From: Paenimyroides aestuarii
GTDB taxonomy: Bacteria > Bacteroidota > Bacteroidia > Flavobacteriales > Flavobacteriaceae
Direction of reading: 5' to 3'
NCBI RefSeq assembly: GCF_024628805.1
Contig: NZ_CP102382.1
Location: forward strand, 2,604,001 to 2,668,000
DNA: 64,000 nt
Shown: positions 42,179 to 50,662 of the stretch, piece after piece
How positions within the stretch are numbered: position 1 is the stretch's first letter
Layout: the number at the start of each line of letters is the position of its first letter
The notes under the pieces: model-generated
What the model was told of the DNA's origin: nothing
Database searches by the model: none
Seen by the model: the letters and a program-made list of their open reading frames with translations, nothing else
Translations under genes and position numbers: made by a program

Positions 42179-43387
42179 ATGTCTGTAATAAACAAAGCTG
42201 GAAATCAAAAACCAGTTTATGCTATTTTGCTTGCCATCAGTGCAGCCCATTTGCTCAACGATTTACTGCAAGCAGTGATTCCGGCTATTTATCCAAAGTT
42301 AGAAGCTGCATACGATTTGTCATTTGCACAAGTGGGTATGATTACACTTTGTTACCAATTGGCAGCTTCGATTTTTCAGCCAGTTGTGGGTGCATATACC
42401 GATAAAAATCCTAAACCCTATTCGCAGATTTTTGGAATGTTTTTTACCATGGCAGGAATTGCTTTGCTTGCTTTTGCACCGAATTATGAAGTGATTTTAG
42501 TTTCGGTATTTTTAGTAGGTATTGGTTCTTCAATTTTTCATCCCGAATCATCGCGCGTGGCGTTTATGGCATCAAATGGAAGAAGAAGTTTTGCGCAGTC
42601 GGTTTTTCAAATCGGCGGAAACACCGGAACAGCTCTGGCTCCGTTATTAATTGCATGGATTGTATTGCCCAACGGACAATTGTATATCCTTTGGTTTGTG
42701 GGATTTGCTATTTTGGCTCAATTTATTTTAAGCTACATTGCCAAGTGGTATCAAAACAAATTAAAAATTGCTTCAAGATCAACCAAAAAAATCATTCAAG
42801 TGCCCGATTTGTCTGCTTTTAAAATAAATGCTGCAATTACTATTTTATTGGTTTTGATCTTCTCGAAATATTTTTATGTGGCAAGTATTACCAGTTATTT
42901 TCAGTTTTATACCATGGATAAATTTGGATTGAACGAAGTTCAAGCACAAGTTTATTTGTTTTATTTCTTGATTTCGGTGGCAGTTGGCACCTTGTTAGGT
43001 GGAATTTTTGGCGATCGCTTCGGTCGGAAATACGTGATTTGGTTTTCGGTGTTAGGCGCTGCTCCGTTTACACTGGCACTGCCTTATGTAGATTTACAGT
43101 TAACTGGAATTTTAATCGTGATTATTGGTTTGATTATTTCATCGGCTTTTCCATCGATATTGGTGTATGCACAAGAATTGCTTCCTAAAAAATTAGGAAT
43201 GGTTTCGGGTTTGTTTTATGGATTTGCTTTTGGAATGGGCGGTGTTGGCTCAGCAGTTTTAGGACTTTGGGCAGATGCTACTTCTATTGAACACATTTAT
43301 AACATTTGTTCGTATCTTCCATTAATAGGCGTTATTGCTTATTTTCTTCCGAATATGAAAAAAATAAAATATAAAGATGCTGAGTAA
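42179..43387 (+). CDS. MFS transporter, fosmidomycin-resistance (Fsr) type
   Basis: 402 aa, twelve transmembrane segments. Fsr-type features: AAHLLNDLLQAVIPAIYPKLEAAYDLSFAQVGMI near the N-terminus, GIGSSIFHPESSRVAFMASNGRRSFAQSVFQIGGNTGTALAPLL in the first half, and YAQELLPKKLGMVSGLFYGFAFGMGGVGSAVLG in the second. It is similar to E. coli Fsr, an exporter. Physiological substrate is unknown here. The stop overlaps the next ATG by one base. Confidence 0.9.
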   Translation: MSVINKAGNQKPVYAILLAISAAHLLNDLLQAVIPAIYPKLEAAYDLSFAQVGMITLCYQLAASIFQPVVGAYTDKNPKPYSQIFGMFFTMAGIALLAFAPNYEVILVSVFLVGIGSSIFHPESSRVAFMASNGRRSFAQSVFQIGGNTGTALAPLLIAWIVLPNGQLYILWFVGFAILAQFILSYIAKWYQNKLKIASRSTKKIIQVPDLSAFKINAAITILLVLIFSKYFYVASITSYFQFYTMDKFGLNEVQAQVYLFYFLISVAVGTLLGGIFGDRFGRKYVIWFSVLGAAPFTLALPYVDLQLTGILIVIIGLIISSAFPSILVYAQELLPKKLGMVSGLFYGFAFGMGGVGSAVLGLWADATSIEHIYNICSYLPLIGVIAYFLPNMKKIKYKDAE

Positions 43388-44793
43388 TGATTACAACTGA
43401 AATCAAAAATAAAATAATAGAAATTGTTGGCGCATCATACGTTTTTACCGATGATGAAACCTTAAATGAATACGGAAAAGATTATACCGAAGATTTGGTT
43501 TATCCGCCTTCAATTCTTGTAAAACCGGCTTCAACAAAAGAAGTCAGTGCGGTAATGAAAATCGCTTTTGAATATGCGATTCCCGTAGTTCCAATCGGAG
43601 CTCGAACGGGTTTGAGTGGTGGTATTTTAGCCATACATAAAGGGATTGGTCTTTCATTGGAACGCTTGAATCAAATAGAAAAAATCGATGAAGAAAATCT
43701 GCAAGTAATTACACAACCTGCTGTTATTACCGAAGTTTTGCAACAAACCGTTGCCGAAAAAGGGTTTTTCTACCCGGTGGATCCTAGTAGTAAAGGTAGT
43801 TGTTTTATAGGTGGGAATATTGCTGAAAATGCAGGCGGTGCACGTGCTGTGAAATACGGCGTTACGAAAGATTATGTGTTGAATTTAGAAGTGGTTTTAC
43901 CGAATGGAGAAATTATTTGGACAGGTGCAAACACGCTTAAAAATTCAACCGGATACAATTTAACGCAGTTAATGGTGGGCAGCGAAGGCACTTTGGGCAT
44001 TGTTACAAAAATAGTTTTAAAATTGATACCAGCTGTTCAGCACAACGTATTGCTATGGATTCCATTTTTTAAGATGGAACAAGCAGCGTCGGCAGTTTCG
44101 GCTATTTTTAAGGCAGGAATTGTTCCAAGTGCGTTAGAATTTATGGAGCGCGATGCTATTTTGTGGACCAGTAAATTTGTTGAAGTTCCCGATGTTTACT
44201 TAAAACATGAAAACGAAGCACATCTGTTGGTTGAAGTAGATGGTAATTATCCTGAAATATTGATGAATGAAGCGGAAAAAATACTTGCTGTAGTTGAACA
44301 ATATGAAGTGGACGAAGTGCTTTTCGCAGACACAACCGATCAAAAAAACACACTTTGGAAATTGCGCAGAAACATTGCCGAAGCTGTGAAACAAAACACT
44401 GTTTATAAGGAAGAAGATACCGTGGTTCCTCGCTATGAATTGCCAAAATTATTGATGGGAATTAAGGCTATTGGCGAGAAATATGGCTTTAAAAGCATTT
44501 GTTACGGACACGCCGGCGATGGAAATTTACACGTAAACATTGTAAAGTTAGATATGACTGACGCACTGTGGCAAACGGAAGTTCCAAAAGGAATTATGGA
44601 AATTTTTGAATTAACAAAATCGTTAAACGGAACCCTTTCGGGCGAACACGGTATTGGTTTTGTGCAAAAAGAATTTATGCCGATTGTTTTTACTGATGTA
44701 GAATTACAATTAATGTATCAAATCAAAAAAATATTCGATCCAAAAAACATCATGAATCCTGGAAAAATATTTCCCTCAAAATATGATCATTAA
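43387..44793 (+). CDS. FAD-linked oxidase, GlcD/lactate dehydrogenase-like
   Basis: 468 aa. The FAD-binding (PCMH) domain contains VVPIGARTGLSGGILAIHKGIGLSLERLN, PVDPSSKGSCFIGGNIAENAGG and MVGSEGTLGIVTKIVLKL, with the dehydrogenase-type C-terminus CYGHAGDGNLHVNIVKLD and LSGEHGIGFVQKEFM (metal-binding His). It probably oxidises a 2-hydroxy acid such as D-lactate or glycolate to the 2-oxo acid, passing electrons to quinone. The companion transporter upstream may carry the substrate. It overlaps the pseudouridine synthase gene by one base. Confidence 0.9.
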   Translation: MITTEIKNKIIEIVGASYVFTDDETLNEYGKDYTEDLVYPPSILVKPASTKEVSAVMKIAFEYAIPVVPIGARTGLSGGILAIHKGIGLSLERLNQIEKIDEENLQVITQPAVITEVLQQTVAEKGFFYPVDPSSKGSCFIGGNIAENAGGARAVKYGVTKDYVLNLEVVLPNGEIIWTGANTLKNSTGYNLTQLMVGSEGTLGIVTKIVLKLIPAVQHNVLLWIPFFKMEQAASAVSAIFKAGIVPSALEFMERDAILWTSKFVEVPDVYLKHENEAHLLVEVDGNYPEILMNEAEKILAVVEQYEVDEVLFADTTDQKNTLWKLRRNIAEAVKQNTVYKEEDTVVPRYELPKLLMGIKAIGEKYGFKSICYGHAGDGNLHVNIVKLDMTDALWQTEVPKGIMEIFELTKSLNGTLSGEHGIGFVQKEFMPIVFTDVELQLMYQIKKIFDPKNIMNPGKIFPSKYDH

Positions 44794-45347
44794 TGCATAA
44801 ACATTTTTTGCTATATAAACCACCCGGCTATATCTCGCAGTTTGTGTATGAAAAAAAACGCTACAAAAAGAAATTAGGTGATTTGTACAATTTTCCTGAA
44901 GGAACAATGGCAATTGGTAGATTAGACGAAAACTCTGAAGGTTTGCTAATGCTCACAACCAATGGAAAAATTAGTGAAGCTATACGCAGTGCGCATTATG
45001 AAAAACAATATATTGTTCAAGTTGATGGGTTGATTGATGCAACCGCAATTGAAAAATTGAAAAAAGGCGTGGAAATTGGAGTTAAAGGAGTTCGAGTAAC
45101 TACTAAAGAATGTGATGCAGCTGCTATTAAAAAACCCGATTATGTGGGTGAAGGTTACCGCATTCGCAGCGATCGTCACGGTCCCACTAGTTGGCTGACC
45201 ATTACATTAACACAAGGAAAATTCCGTCAGGTTCGCAAAATGACTGCGGCTGTTGGTTTTCCCACGTTACGATTAATTCGCATTCGTATTGGTAATTGGA
45301 CTTTGGAAGGAATGAATGTAGGTGAAGTTGTGCAAATCCAACTATAA
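44793..45347 (+). CDS. RluE-type 23S rRNA pseudouridine synthase
   Basis: 184 aa of the RsuA/RluE branch, without an S4 domain. Catalytic motif GRLDENSEGLLMLTTNG (G-R-L-D, Asp48 region), then YEKQYIVQVDG, LTQGKFRQVRKMTAAVGFPTLRLIRIRIGNW. RluE modifies U2457 of 23S rRNA; this protein fits that subfamily best, but RsuA-like relatives can have other targets. Last gene of a three-gene operon; a hairpin follows at 45352. Confidence 0.85.
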   Translation: MHKHFLLYKPPGYISQFVYEKKRYKKKLGDLYNFPEGTMAIGRLDENSEGLLMLTTNGKISEAIRSAHYEKQYIVQVDGLIDATAIEKLKKGVEIGVKGVRVTTKECDAAAIKKPDYVGEGYRIRSDRHGPTSWLTITLTQGKFRQVRKMTAAVGFPTLRLIRIRIGNWTLEGMNVGEVVQIQL

Positions 45348-45351
45348 ATGC

Positions 45352-45381
45352 AACAAAAAATCCCACCAATAATGATGGGAT
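45352..45381 (-). terminator. Terminator of the second ABC-F gene
   Basis: ATCCCACCA (45360-45368) pairs with TGATGGGAT (45373-45381) apart from one mismatch. On the minus strand it is followed by six T. It may also serve the convergent operon weakly. Confidence 0.7.
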
Positions 45382-45389
45382 CAATTAGG

Positions 45390-47024
45390 CTATCTTTCAA
45401 TTTCTTTTAAGCTTTCCATTTTTTTGTTTGCCAAGAAACCTTTAATATCTTCAAAATGTTCTTTCACGCGCTTGTTTCCAAATTCAAAAACTTTTTCTGC
45501 CAAACCATCTAGAAAATCACGGTCGTGGGAAACTAAAATCAACGTTCCGTCAAAATCGCGCAACGCATCTTTGATGATGTCTTTGGTTTTCATATCCAAA
45601 TGGTTCGATGGCTCATCTAAAATCAATAAATTTACTGGTTCCAACAATAATTTTATCATTGCCAATCGTGTTTTTTCGCCACCCGAAAGAACTTTTACTT
45701 TCTTTTGAATGTCATCACCTTGGAACATAAATGCACCCAAAATATTTTTGATTTGTGTACGAACATCACCAACAGCAATTCGATCAATCGTTTCAAATAT
45801 TGTCGCATTTTCGTCTAACAACGCTGCTTGATTTTGGGCAAAATAACCAATTTGTGCGTTATGTCCAATTTCTACCGAACCGCCATTAATTTCGATTTCT
45901 TTCATAATGGCTTTAATCATGGTTGATTTTCCTTCACCGTTTTTACCTACGAAAGCTACTTTTTGTCCCCGTTCGATCACTAAATTGGCATCTTTAAAAA
46001 TCAATTTATCGTCATACGATTTTTCTAAATCTTTCACAATCACTGGATATTGACCTGAACGAACCGATGGAGGAAACTTCAATTTCAATGCCGAATTATC
46101 GATTTCATCTACTTCAATCGGAACAATTTTTTCTAACATACGAACGCGCGATTGCACCTGCTCTGTTTTGGAAAAAGTACCACGAAAACGCTCAATAAAC
46201 GCTTGATTATCAGCAATGAATTTTTGTTGTTCTTCATAAGCTTTTTGTTGATGAATGCGTCTTTCTTTTCGCAATTCCAAATAGTGAGAATATTTCGCTT
46301 TGTAATCGTAAATTCTTCCCATGGTAACTTCAATAGTTCTGTTGGTAATGTTATCAACAAACGCTCTATCGTGCGAAATTACCATTACGGCTTTGGCTTG
46401 ATTAATTAAGAAATCTTCCAACCATTCAATACTGTCCATATCCAAGTGGTTGGTTGGCTCATCCAGAAGAATCAAATCGGGTTTGGTTAATAGAATTTTT
46501 GCTAATTCAATGCGCATTCTCCATCCGCCGGAAAATTCTTTGGTTGGACGATTGAAATCTTCTCTTTCAAAACCCAAACCTTTTAAAATCTTTTCAACTT
46601 CGGCTTCGTAATTTACTTCTTCGATGGAATAATATTTCTCGGACAATTCTGAAACTTTTTCAATCAATTTCATGTATTCATCGCTTTCGTAATCGGTGCG
46701 AATAGTCAATTGTTCATTGATATCGTCGATTTCCTTTTTCATATTCAAAACACCGGCAAACGCTTTTGAAGTTTCCTCCATCACCGTACAATTGTCTTCG
46801 GTCAATAAATGCTGCGGCAAATAGGCAATTACGGCATCACTTGGTGCCGAAATATTGCCGCGAGTAGGTTTGTTTACACCCGCCACAATTTTCAATAAGG
46901 TAGATTTTCCCGCACCATTTTTACCCATAAGGGCAATTTTATCGGTTACGTTAATGGCGAAAGTTACTTCGCTGAAAAGTGTTGTTCCGCCAAATTCTAC
47001 GGCAATATCGTTTACTGTAATCAT
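45390..47024 (-). CDS. ABC-F family ATPase (second copy)
   Basis: 544 aa, two ABC domains. Domain 1: Walker A GKNGAGKST (about residues 34-42) and [20 protein letters not shown]. Domain 2: FVGKNGEGKSTMI, LSGGEKTRLAM and LILDEPSNHLDMKTKDI. Unlike the copy at 19557, both Walker A motifs are intact. The inter-domain linker carries the tRNA interaction helices (ERRIHQQKAYEEQQKFIADNQ, FSKTEQVQSRVRMLEKI). Such proteins act on the ribosome in translation regulation or rescue; some give antibiotic resistance. The leader upstream of the start is unusually repetitive. Confidence 0.93.
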   Translation of the reverse strand: MITVNDIAVEFGGTTLFSEVTFAINVTDKIALMGKNGAGKSTLLKIVAGVNKPTRGNISAPSDAVIAYLPQHLLTEDNCTVMEETSKAFAGVLNMKKEIDDINEQLTIRTDYESDEYMKLIEKVSELSEKYYSIEEVNYEAEVEKILKGLGFEREDFNRPTKEFSGGWRMRIELAKILLTKPDLILLDEPTNHLDMDSIEWLEDFLINQAKAVMVISHDRAFVDNITNRTIEVTMGRIYDYKAKYSHYLELRKERRIHQQKAYEEQQKFIADNQAFIERFRGTFSKTEQVQSRVRMLEKIVPIEVDEIDNSALKLKFPPSVRSGQYPVIVKDLEKSYDDKLIFKDANLVIERGQKVAFVGKNGEGKSTMIKAIMKEIEINGGSVEIGHNAQIGYFAQNQAALLDENATIFETIDRIAVGDVRTQIKNILGAFMFQGDDIQKKVKVLSGGEKTRLAMIKLLLEPVNLLILDEPSNHLDMKTKDIIKDALRDFDGTLILVSHDRDFLDGLAEKVFEFGNKRVKEHFEDIKGFLANKKMESLKEIER

Positions 47025-47028
47025 TTTT

Positions 47029-47064
47029 TATGTAAAAAGTTAGAAGTAAAAAAGTAAAAAAGCC
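47029..47064 (-). repeat. Repetitive ACTTTTTTAC-like words in the ABC-F leader
   Basis: Between the -7 box and ATG the minus strand has TTTTTTACTTTTTTACTTCTAAC and a further TTTTTACA, near-repeats of about 8-10 bases. They are low-complexity and of unknown function; a leader attenuator is possible. Confidence 0.4.
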
Positions 47065-47088
47065 TTTTTACCGAAATTTTTGAAGTTG

Positions 47089-47096
47089 CAAAGATA
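47089..47096 (-). promoter_or_regulatory. -7 box (TATCTTTG) of the second ABC-F gene
   Basis: Minus-strand TATCTTTG, exact TAnnTTTG, 64 bases upstream of the ATG at 47024, giving a leader long enough for attenuation. Confidence 0.4.
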
Positions 47097-47202
47097 ATTG
47101 AAGAAATTAAAAAAATTAGATTATTCAATTAACTTTTAAAATAATACAAAACCAAGCTTTCACAAATTGCACATTTTACAAGTATATACCATCAAATTTC
47201 AT

Positions 47203-47210
47203 TAACTTTG
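47203..47210 (+). promoter_or_regulatory. -7 box (TAACTTTG) of lipA
   Basis: TAACTTTG, exact TAnnTTTG, 22 bases before the ATG at 47233. Confidence 0.5.
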
Positions 47211-47232
47211 CTTATTAGAATTGAACAAAATG

Positions 47233-48105
47233 ATGGAATCGGTTTTAGACACAAACAAACCGGCTACTGGTAAACCAAAATGGTTACGCGTAAAATTACC
47301 AACCGGAAAAAAATATACAGAATTAAGAGGTTTAGTTGATAAATACAAGCTAAACACTATTTGCACCTCAGGGAGTTGTCCAAACATGGGCGAATGTTGG
47401 GGCGAAGGTACGGCTACGTTTATGATTTTAGGAAACATTTGTACACGTTCTTGTGGATTTTGCGGTGTGAAAACCGGACGTCCGGAAACGGTAGATTGGG
47501 ACGAACCTGAGAAAGTTGCCCGTTCTATTAAGCTAATGAATATCAAACATGCCGTATTAACCTCTGTTGACCGCGACGATTTAAAAGATGGCGGTTCCAT
47601 TATTTGGGCGGAAACCGTTAAGGCCGTTCGCAGAATGAGTCCGGGAACTACTATGGAAACATTGATTCCTGATTTTCAAGGTATCGAAAGAAATATCGAC
47701 CGTATTTTGGAAGTGGCTCCTGAAGTGATTTCGCACAATATGGAAACCGTTCGCCGATTGACCCGCGAAGTGCGTATCCAAGCAAAATATGATCGTAGTT
47801 TAGAGGTTTTACGTTACTTGAAAGCAAACGGAGCTAAAAGAACCAAATCGGGTATTATGCTTGGCTTGGGCGAAACCGAAGAAGAAGTAATTCAAACCAT
47901 GCACGATTTGCGAAATGTTGGTTTAGATGTTTTAACAATTGGGCAATATTTACAGCCTAGTAAAAAACATTTACCTGTGAAAGAATTTATTACGCCGGAT
48001 CAGTTTAAAAAATACGAAGAAATTGGTTTAAACCTTGGTTTCCGCCATGTTGAAAGTGGTGCTTTGGTTCGATCTTCTTATAAAGCACAAAAGCATATTT
48101 TATAA
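47233..48105 (+). CDS. lipA: Lipoyl synthase
   Basis: 290 aa. Two iron-sulfur sites: auxiliary cluster [12 protein letters not shown] (C-x4-C-x5-C) and the radical-SAM cluster CTRSCGFC (C-x3-C-x2-C), followed by [17 protein letters not shown] segments include [21 protein letters not shown] and [14 protein letters not shown], with [17 protein letters not shown] near the end. It inserts sulfur into octanoyl groups to make lipoyl cofactors. An ATG at 47230 and a TTG at 47221 precede the chosen [13 protein letters not shown] is the family's usual start. Confidence 0.96.
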   Translation: MESVLDTNKPATGKPKWLRVKLPTGKKYTELRGLVDKYKLNTICTSGSCPNMGECWGEGTATFMILGNICTRSCGFCGVKTGRPETVDWDEPEKVARSIKLMNIKHAVLTSVDRDDLKDGGSIIWAETVKAVRRMSPGTTMETLIPDFQGIERNIDRILEVAPEVISHNMETVRRLTREVRIQAKYDRSLEVLRYLKANGAKRTKSGIMLGLGETEEEVIQTMHDLRNVGLDVLTIGQYLQPSKKHLPVKEFITPDQFKKYEEIGLNLGFRHVESGALVRSSYKAQKHIL

Positions 48106-48126
48106 GTTTGTTTCGTATTACAGATT

Positions 48127-48138
48127 GAAACTTGAAAC
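48127..48138 (+). repeat. GAAACTTGAAAC direct repeat, copy 1
   Basis: The 12-base word GAAACTTGAAAC occurs here, 18 bases before the GldL-like gene, and again at 48375-48386 over the start of the GAPDH gene, 248 bases apart. Confidence 0.7.
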
Positions 48139-48155
48139 TTTACACCTAATCACTA

Positions 48156-48365
48156 ATGAATACAAAAAATACCTTAATTATTCTAGCAATAGGCTTTTTA
48201 ATGACATTATTTGGAGCTCTTTTAAAAATCACCCATATGGAAATTGGTCCTTTAAATGGCAATAGTGTTTTAACAGTAGGTATGTTGGTTGAAATAATCG
48301 GTGGAATTTTACTCATATATAAACTGATAACAGCTAAAAAGTCATATGATTTTTTAAACTCATAA
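48156..48365 (+). CDS. Small two-helix GldL-like membrane protein
   Basis: 69 aa with two transmembrane segments (about 7-26 and 40-60). The segment FLMTLFGALLKITHMEIGPL followed by SVLTVGMLVEIIGGILLIYKL resembles the N-terminal helix pair of GldL (G-A-x-x-K-I-x-H ... M-x-x-V-G-M-x-x-E), the motor protein of flavobacterial gliding/type IX secretion. The rest of GldL is missing, so this is likely a paralogous two-helix family rather than a truncated GldL. Function unknown. It lies between lipA and the GAPDH gene. Confidence 0.65.
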   Translation: MNTKNTLIILAIGFLMTLFGALLKITHMEIGPLNGNSVLTVGMLVEIIGGILLIYKLITAKKSYDFLNS

Positions 48366-48374
48366 AAAGAACAG

Positions 48375-48386
48375 GAAACTTGAAAC
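48375..48386 (+). repeat. GAAACTTGAAAC direct repeat, copy 2
   Basis: Second copy; it contains the TTG start codon of the GAPDH gene at 48380. Confidence 0.7.
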
Positions 48387-49399
48387 CTGAACAAAAAATA
48401 AAAATTGCTATTAACGGATTTGGTCGCATTGGTCGAAACCTTTTCCGTTTACTGATTCATCATCCGCTGATAGAAGTGGTTGCTATTAACGATTTAGCCG
48501 ATACCGCTACAATGGCGCATTTGTTAAAGTACGACAGTGTGCATGGAAAATTATCTGAAAACGTATCGCATAATGAAGATCATTTAATTGTAAATGACAC
48601 CAAAATTGCGTTTCTGCACGAAAAAGATATTGCAAAATTAAACTGGAAACCTCTTAATGTTGATTTTGTAATTGAAGCTACCGGGAAACACAAAACCGCA
48701 GATTTATTGCAGCATCATATAAGAAACGGAGCAAAAAGAGTCATTCTTTCGGTTCCGCCTGATGACAACGAAATTAAAACTGTTGTTTTGGGTGTGAACG
48801 AAGCTATTTTGAATGGTTCGGAATTAATTGTTTCAAACGCAAGTTGTACTACCAACAACGCAGCGCCAATGGTTAAAGTAATTGATGAATTATGTGGATT
48901 AGAAAAAGCTTTCATCACCACGGTTCACTCCTATACCACTGATCAAAGTTTGCACGATCAGCCTCATAAAGATTTGCGCCGAGCGCGTGGAGCAGCACAA
49001 TCGATCATTCCAACAACAACAGGTGCAGCAAAGGCATTAACCAAAATTTTTCCTGAATTTGAAGGGAAAATCGGCGGTGGCGGTATTCGCGTTCCTGTTC
49101 CCGATGGTTCTTTAACCGATATTACCTGCTATGTAAACCGCGATGTTTCGGTGGAAGAAATCAACGAAGCATTTAAAAAAGCAGCCGAAAATCAATTGAA
49201 AGGAATTATGGAATATACCGAAGATCCAATAGTGTCGGTTGACGTTTTAGGAAACACTCATTCTTGCTTATTTGATGCACAATTAACAGCTGTTTTAGGA
49301 CGAATGGTAAAAATTGTTGGTTGGTATGATAACGAAATTGGATATTCTTCCCGATTGATTGATTTAATTCTGTTTATGCAAAATAAGAAACAGAATTGA
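48380..49399 (+). CDS. gap: Glyceraldehyde-3-phosphate dehydrogenase, TTG start
   Basis: 339 aa counting the initiating TTG. NAD motif KIAINGFGRIGRNLF (residues 7-21), catalytic SNASCTTNNAAPM (Cys near residue 154), and WYDNEIGYSSRLIDL. It catalyses the phosphorylating oxidation of glyceraldehyde-3-phosphate. No ATG lies in frame between the upstream TGA (48347) and the conserved NAD motif, so translation must begin at TTG 48380 (or another non-ATG codon). That TTG lies within the GAAACTTGAAAC repeat. Whether this is the main glycolytic copy cannot be told here. Confidence 0.93.
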   Translation: MKPEQKIKIAINGFGRIGRNLFRLLIHHPLIEVVAINDLADTATMAHLLKYDSVHGKLSENVSHNEDHLIVNDTKIAFLHEKDIAKLNWKPLNVDFVIEATGKHKTADLLQHHIRNGAKRVILSVPPDDNEIKTVVLGVNEAILNGSELIVSNASCTTNNAAPMVKVIDELCGLEKAFITTVHSYTTDQSLHDQPHKDLRRARGAAQSIIPTTTGAAKALTKIFPEFEGKIGGGGIRVPVPDGSLTDITCYVNRDVSVEEINEAFKKAAENQLKGIMEYTEDPIVSVDVLGNTHSCLFDAQLTAVLGRMVKIVGWYDNEIGYSSRLIDLILFMQNKKQN

Positions 49400-49407
49400 T
49401 ATATTTG
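49400..49407 (+). promoter_or_regulatory. -7 box (TATATTTG) of the PhnA-domain gene
   Basis: TATATTTG, exact TAnnTTTG, directly after the GAPDH stop and 22 bases before the ATG at 49430. Confidence 0.45.
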
Positions 49408-49429
49408 CAAAATTTATAACTTATACTCC

Positions 49430-50011
49430 ATGAAAACATTAGAGCAATTAATGCAACGCAGCGATAAGCAATGCGAATTATGTACTGCAACAGCACACTT
49501 ATCAATTTACGATGTGCCACCAACAGCAAGCAATTTACCTGACAGAGAAATTTTAGTTTGCGAGACGTGTTTAAATCAAATCGAAAAGAAAGAAGAATTA
49601 AATGCAAACCATTGGCAATGTTTGTCCACTTCCATGTGGAACGAAAATATTCCGGTGCAGGTTGTAAGCTGGCGCATGTTGAACCGCTTTAGAAACGAAA
49701 GCTGGGCTGCCGATTTACTGGATATGATGTATTTAGACGATGACACTTTAATTTGGGCAAAACAAACCGGTGATCATGAAGGCGACGGAAGTATTGATTT
49801 ACACAAAGACTGCAACGGAAATATTTTAGTAGGTGGCGATACGGTAACACTTATTAAAGATTTAGATGTTAAAGGATCAACTTTAAATGCAAAAATTGGT
49901 ACTGCGGTTAGAAATATCCGCTTGGTTCATGATAATACCGAACAAATTGAAGGTAAAATTGATGGTCAACAGATTGTTATTCTTACAAAATATGTAAAAA
50001 AGCAAGCATAA
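49430..50011 (+). CDS. PhnA-domain protein (YjdM-like), zinc-ribbon
   Basis: 193 aa. The N-terminal zinc ribbon has CELCTATAHLSIYDVPP and CETCLNQI (C-x2-C ... C-x2-C). The C-terminal PhnA domain includes KDCNGNILVGGDTVTLIKDLDVKGSTLNAKIGTAVRNIRL, the diagnostic K-D-x-N-G-x-x-L-x-x-G-D segment. Despite the name, the family is no longer thought to be phosphonoacetate hydrolase; its function is unclear. The middle ~60 residues (WQCLSTSMWNENIPVQ...) are specific to the longer Bacteroidota form. Ends at a hairpin terminator. Confidence 0.85.
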   Translation: MKTLEQLMQRSDKQCELCTATAHLSIYDVPPTASNLPDREILVCETCLNQIEKKEELNANHWQCLSTSMWNENIPVQVVSWRMLNRFRNESWAADLLDMMYLDDDTLIWAKQTGDHEGDGSIDLHKDCNGNILVGGDTVTLIKDLDVKGSTLNAKIGTAVRNIRLVHDNTEQIEGKIDGQQIVILTKYVKKQA

Positions 50012-50033
50012 ATAGTAAATAAATTATCATTTT

Positions 50034-50067
50034 AAAGATGTTGTTGTTAAAACAGCATCTTTTTTTA
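50034..50067 (+). terminator. Terminator of the PhnA-domain gene
   Basis: AAGATGTTGTT (50035-50045) pairs with AACAGCATCTT (50051-50061), one G-T pair, loop GTTAA, then seven T. An ATG inside this stem at 50038 is therefore not a gene start. Confidence 0.9.
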
Positions 50068-50139
50068 TGTTTAACATTTTCTGGCACATCATTTGAAAAG
50101 CTATTCATATCAAACAATAATTTTAAAACAAATTGTATT

Positions 50140-50574
50140 ATGAAAGCATTATTCACCTTAGCACTCTTAGCCGTTACAACAATTGCTAGTGCGCAACCGG
50201 GACACCACAGAGGGAACCACAAACATAAAAAACACCACACAAAACATTATACACATAAACATCACAGAGATGATGACCGCCATTATCGCCACAATCAAAG
50301 AAGAGTGGTACGATATGACCATCAAAGAGATGCGCATTATTACGTTAATCGAGAAATGAGTCGTTATGACTTTTTGAGATTATCTCGTGCCCAAAGAGCT
50401 AAATTACAAGTTTCTTTAAATTATATGATTGTTAATAATTATGGTCCAACAGCTTACGAAAGAAGACTACGTGCCGATTTAAGAAATATTTTAACACGCA
50501 ACCAATACAGAATGTGGCAACGGAATGCATACAGAGGCGGCGGCAATACATTTGTATTTAATTTTAACCGATAA
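50140..50574 (+). CDS. Histidine-rich secreted protein
   Basis: 144 aa. Signal peptide MKALFTLALLAVTTIASAQ (cleavage after about residue 19), then a His/Lys-rich stretch of about 40 residues (HHRGNHKHKKHHTKHYTH..., at least 14 His between residues 20 and 60) and a more ordinary helical C-terminal half (RLSRAQRAKLQVSLNYMIVNNYG, ...LRADLRNILTRNQYRMW) reminiscent of CpxP/Spy-like or Bacteroidota 'RAQ...LR..L' periplasmic proteins. The His-rich part could bind Ni, Zn or Cu in the periplasm; this is inference. The start at 50038 is rejected, as it lies in a terminator. Confidence 0.75.
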   Translation: MKALFTLALLAVTTIASAQPGHHRGNHKHKKHHTKHYTHKHHRDDDRHYRHNQRRVVRYDHQRDAHYYVNREMSRYDFLRLSRAQRAKLQVSLNYMIVNNYGPTAYERRLRADLRNILTRNQYRMWQRNAYRGGGNTFVFNFNR

Positions 50575-50601
50575 TTTCACTAAAATACATCCAATAAAAA
50601 C

Positions 50602-50642
50602 GAAAACCTCCGAATTGATGATTCAAAACGGAGGTTTTCTAT
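50602..50642. terminator. Bidirectional terminator between His-rich protein and glnN genes
   Basis: GAAAACCTCCG (50602-50612) pairs with CGGAGGTTTTC (50629-50639), 11 bp, loop of 16 bases that contains a small secondary pairing, with A/T tracts on both sides. Confidence 0.85.
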
Positions 50643-50662
50643 TTATTAAACTAAACTATTTA

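Noticed and set aside
50038..50140. Upstream ATG for the His-rich protein
   Set aside because: It lies in the stem of the PhnA-gene terminator, and the added 34 residues precede an excellent signal peptide at 50140.
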